Source: Thermoflexales bacterium (GTDB lineage Bacteria > Chloroflexota > Anaerolineae > J036 > Brachytrichaceae). Taken from it: 6,889 bases of DNA. Positions 5,007 to 6,889 of this stretch are shown here, one piece after another. A program made the translations under genes and the position numbers. The stretch covers positions 1 to 6,889 of the forward strand of contig JAGOCU010000118.1 in NCBI GenBank assembly GCA_017998555.1. The letters are read 5' to 3'. The notes beneath the pieces are model-generated. The model was not told the DNA's origin, did no database searches, and saw only the letters and a list, made by a program, of their open reading frames with translations. Each line of letters starts with the position of its first letter. Position 1 is the first letter of the stretch.

Positions 5007-5963
5007 ATGTTCAATATCGTCAAGAATCGGCGGATCTATTTCCTGATCTCGCTGGCCATCATCGCACCCGGGCTGGTCGCGATGATCTTCAACATCATCA
5101 CCCTGCCCACCCACACGCCCTGGAAGTTGAGCGTGGACTTCAAGGAAGGCACCCGCCTCGTCCTGAAGTTCGAGACTCCGGTTTCAGAAGATGCCCTGCG
5201 AAATGCGCTCGTGGCCCAGGGGCTTGCCAACCCGTCGATTTCGCGCCTGGGGATCGAGACTGACAACACCTGGCAAGTGCGCACGGATTTCCTCGACGCG
5301 AACCGGGCCGAGACGATTCGAACGACGCTTGACACAAACCTGGCCAAGATCGACAAGGCCCAGTCATCGGTCGAATCGGTGGGGGCGCGCGTGGCAAACG
5401 AAGTGACCAGCGCGGCGCTGTGGGCGGCGATTGCGGCATCCATTGCCGTGTTGTTGTTCATCTGGTACGCCTTCCGAAAAGCCCAGCACTCGCTGCGCTA
5501 CAGCGTGTGCGCCATCATCGCGATGGGCCACGATGTGCTCGTCGCGGCGGGTCTTACCGCCTTGCTCGGCTTCTTTTTCGATTGGGAAGTCGATGCGTTG
5601 TTCCTGACAGCGATGCTGACCGTGATCGGCTTCTCGGTCCAGGACACCATCGTCGTCTACGACCGCATTCGCGAGAATCTCACCCGCCACCGGGGCGAAC
5701 CGTTCACCCAGATCGTCACCCGAAGCCTGGTCGAGACCCTGCATCGATCGCTGGCGCTCTCGCTGGTCAACATCTTTGTCATGGTGGCCCTGCTGCTGTT
5801 CGGCGGCGCGAGCATCAAGCAGTTCGTCGCCGTCCTGCTGATGGGCCTCGTGTCGGGCACCTACTCATCGATCTTCAACGCCGTACCGCTCATCGTGGCG
5901 TGGGAAGAGCGTGACTTCTGGGGCACCCGCAGCAAGGCCGCGGCCATCGCGACCGGCAAATAA
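5007..5963 (+). CDS. secF: Protein translocase subunit SecF
   Basis: 318 residues, normal for a separate SecF, the partner of SecD in proton-driven export. TM1 spans about 10-31. A short periplasmic domain carries LSVDFKEGT (41-49), the counterpart of the DFxGGT motif, with Glu47 in place of the usual first glycine. VESVGARVANE leads into TM2. AMGHDVL (172-178) and IGFSVQDTIVVYDRIREN follow; Asp213 in QDT corresponds to the conserved transmembrane aspartate of the SecF half. The final segments include ALLLFGGASIKQF and GTYSSIFNAVPL, the family's C-terminal signature. The gene starts 3 nt after secD and ends 3 nt before tilS, so it is co-transcribed with both. There is no fusion with SecD. Identity is certain; the Glu47 change is the only oddity noticed. 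Confidence 0.97.
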   Translation: MFNIVKNRRIYFLISLAIIAPGLVAMIFNIITLPTHTPWKLSVDFKEGTRLVLKFETPVSEDALRNALVAQGLANPSISRLGIETDNTWQVRTDFLDANRAETIRTTLDTNLAKIDKAQSSVESVGARVANEVTSAALWAAIAASIAVLLFIWYAFRKAQHSLRYSVCAIIAMGHDVLVAAGLTALLGFFFDWEVDALFLTAMLTVIGFSVQDTIVVYDRIRENLTRHRGEPFTQIVTRSLVETLHRSLALSLVNIFVMVALLLFGGASIKQFVAVLLMGLVSGTYSSIFNAVPLIVAWEERDFWGTRSKAAAIATGK

Positions 5964-5966
5964 CTC

Positions 5967-6889
5967 GTGACCCCTGCCCTGCAACGGCTTCCGTTGCTGG
6001 CGCGGCGCGCGCTGGACCAGGCCTTGAGCCTGGACGGCGCGCGCGCCGTTTTTCCCGTTCGCGTGGTCGTTGCCGTTTCGGGCGGAGCCGACTCGATCGC
6101 ATTGCTCGACATCCTCACCCGATTTGACGACAGGCTCGCGCTGGTGGTCGGCCACTTCAATCATCAATTGCGCGGCGCGGCATCCGATGAAGACGCCGCC
6201 TTTGTCCAGGCTGCGGCAGCGGCGCGCGGCCTGCCGTTTCATCTGGGCCATCAGGATGTCGCCGCGGCCGCCGCCTTCGCCAGACAGTCGGTTGAGGTCG
6301 CCGCTCGCGAGGCGCGACATGCCTTCCTGGCCCGGACGGCTCTGACAGAAAAGGCGACCTGGATCGCCACCGCCCATCACGCCGACGATCAGGCCGAAAC
6401 AGTGCTATTGCGGCTATTGCGCGGCACCGGCACGCTGGGTCTGCGCGGCATCGCGCTGCTCTCACCGCTGCCGGGGCGTCCCGGTCTGCGTCTGTGGCGG
6501 CCGCTTCTACTGGCACCTCGCGCCGAGATCGCGGCCTATTGCGCAGAGCGGGCATTGCCCTTTCGCGAGGACGCCAGTAATCGCGACACCCATATGCTTC
6601 GGAATCGGGTGCGGCACGAGCTGATCCCGTATCTGGAGACCTACAACCCGGGCATCCGGAAAGTGCTGGCGCGCCTGGCTGACAACGCCGCCGCCGATGC
6701 CGAAATCGTCGAGGCCGCCGCGCGAGCCGCCGTTGACAGCCTGCGCAAAACGGGGGGCGCCTATGACCGGGACCTGTTTCGCGCGCTTGGCCCGGGATTG
6801 CGTCGGGCCGCCCTGCGCCTCGCCTGCGCCGATGCGCGGGGCGACAGCACTGACCTGCGCGCAACGGGAATTGAGGAAGCCGTCGACGC
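5967..6889 (+). CDS. tilS: tRNA(Ile)-lysidine synthase TilS, N-terminal part (3' end outside window)
   Basis: A cytoplasmic PP-loop ATPase that joins lysine to C34 of the CAU-anticodon tRNA-Ile, letting it read AUA; it is essential in nearly all bacteria. The frame is open from the GTG at 5967 to the window end, 307 codons. The PP-loop SGGADS is at 38-43, preceded by the VRVVVAV strand. GHFNHQLRG and SDEDA follow. AHHADDQAETVLLRLLRGTG begins at A136 and is the family's catalytic-domain signature. RPLLLAPRAEIAAYC, EDASNRD (201-207) and RNRVRHELIP (from R212) complete the synthetase core. The following helical region matches the TilS linker and is cut by the window edge before the C-terminal substrate-binding domain. 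GTG 5967 lies 3 nt after the secF stop with no clear Shine-Dalgarno; the next in-frame candidate, TTG 5994, is less likely. Translation is probably coupled to secF. Confidence 0.95.
   Translation, partial: MTPALQRLPLLARRALDQALSLDGARAVFPVRVVVAVSGGADSIALLDILTRFDDRLALVVGHFNHQLRGAASDEDAAFVQAAAAARGLPFHLGHQDVAAAAAFARQSVEVAAREARHAFLARTALTEKATWIATAHHADDQAETVLLRLLRGTGTLGLRGIALLSPLPGRPGLRLWRPLLLAPRAEIAAYCAERALPFREDASNRDTHMLRNRVRHELIPYLETYNPGIRKVLARLADNAAADAEIVEAAARAAVDSLRKTGGAYDRDLFRALGPGLRRAALRLACADARGDSTDLRATGIEEAVD

Noticed and set aside
6157..6864. Long 235-residue open frame on the minus strand
   Set aside because: It lies wholly antisense to tilS, which has clear family motifs. The translation is Arg/Pro/Ala-rich without a recognisable domain, as expected of a GC-rich shadow frame.
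1..6889. Mobile element, defence system or other undescribed multi-gene system
   Set aside because: I found no transposase, integrase, nuclease, toxin or phage-like gene and no terminal repeats; all confident genes are housekeeping or stress families with uniform base composition.

Overview
The window is about 6.9 kb of GC-rich bacterial chromosome (above 60% G+C by eye). It holds five core or near-core genes and one small basic-protein gene, and every gene is on the + strand except an OsmC-type gene. I see no insertion sequence, phage gene, CRISPR array, tRNA or rRNA. The proteins look Gram-negative-like. A K+-independent H+-pyrophosphatase, an AKKxx-repeat histone-H1-like protein, separate compact SecD and SecF, and a TilS with the 'HFNHQLRG..SDEDA' variant together would suit an Acidobacteriota (for example Vicinamibacteria-like) genome. 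That assignment is an inference and could be wrong at phylum level.

Layout. (1) Bases 1-1680: the C-terminal four fifths of hppA, a proton-pumping membrane pyrophosphatase, closed by a very strong 22-bp hairpin terminator (1703-1749). (2) Bases 1804-2418: a small VTT/DedA-like polytopic membrane protein with its own putative promoter and a very short predicted leader. It converges on (3) an OsmC-family peroxide-detoxification gene on the minus strand (2505-2924); the two share a long inverted-repeat terminator (2439-2485). (4) An intergenic region of about 270 bp (2925-3195) carries the osmC upstream region on one strand. On the other it carries a sigma70-type promoter and a structured leader for a lysine-rich, pentapeptide-repeat H1-like protein (3196-3465), followed by a textbook terminator (3484-3524). 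(5) A -10-like TATAAT lies directly behind that terminator and probably starts the tightly packed secD-secF-tilS transcription unit (3597 to beyond the window end), with 3-nt gaps between genes.

Functional reading: HppA couples cytoplasmic pyrophosphate hydrolysis to the membrane proton gradient, and SecDF uses the proton gradient to pull exported proteins through SecYEG. TilS modifies the AUA-decoding tRNA-Ile, so the secDF-tilS unit couples export and translation housekeeping. OsmC handles organic hydroperoxides. The H1-like protein probably binds DNA through its lysine repeats.

I find no convincing undescribed multi-gene system. The points most worth checking are the H1-like gene with its structured leader and exact 15-bp internal duplication, the repeated terminator core, a palindrome placed just upstream of a possible osmC -10, and the tilS gene, which starts with GTG, has no visible Shine-Dalgarno and runs off the window.
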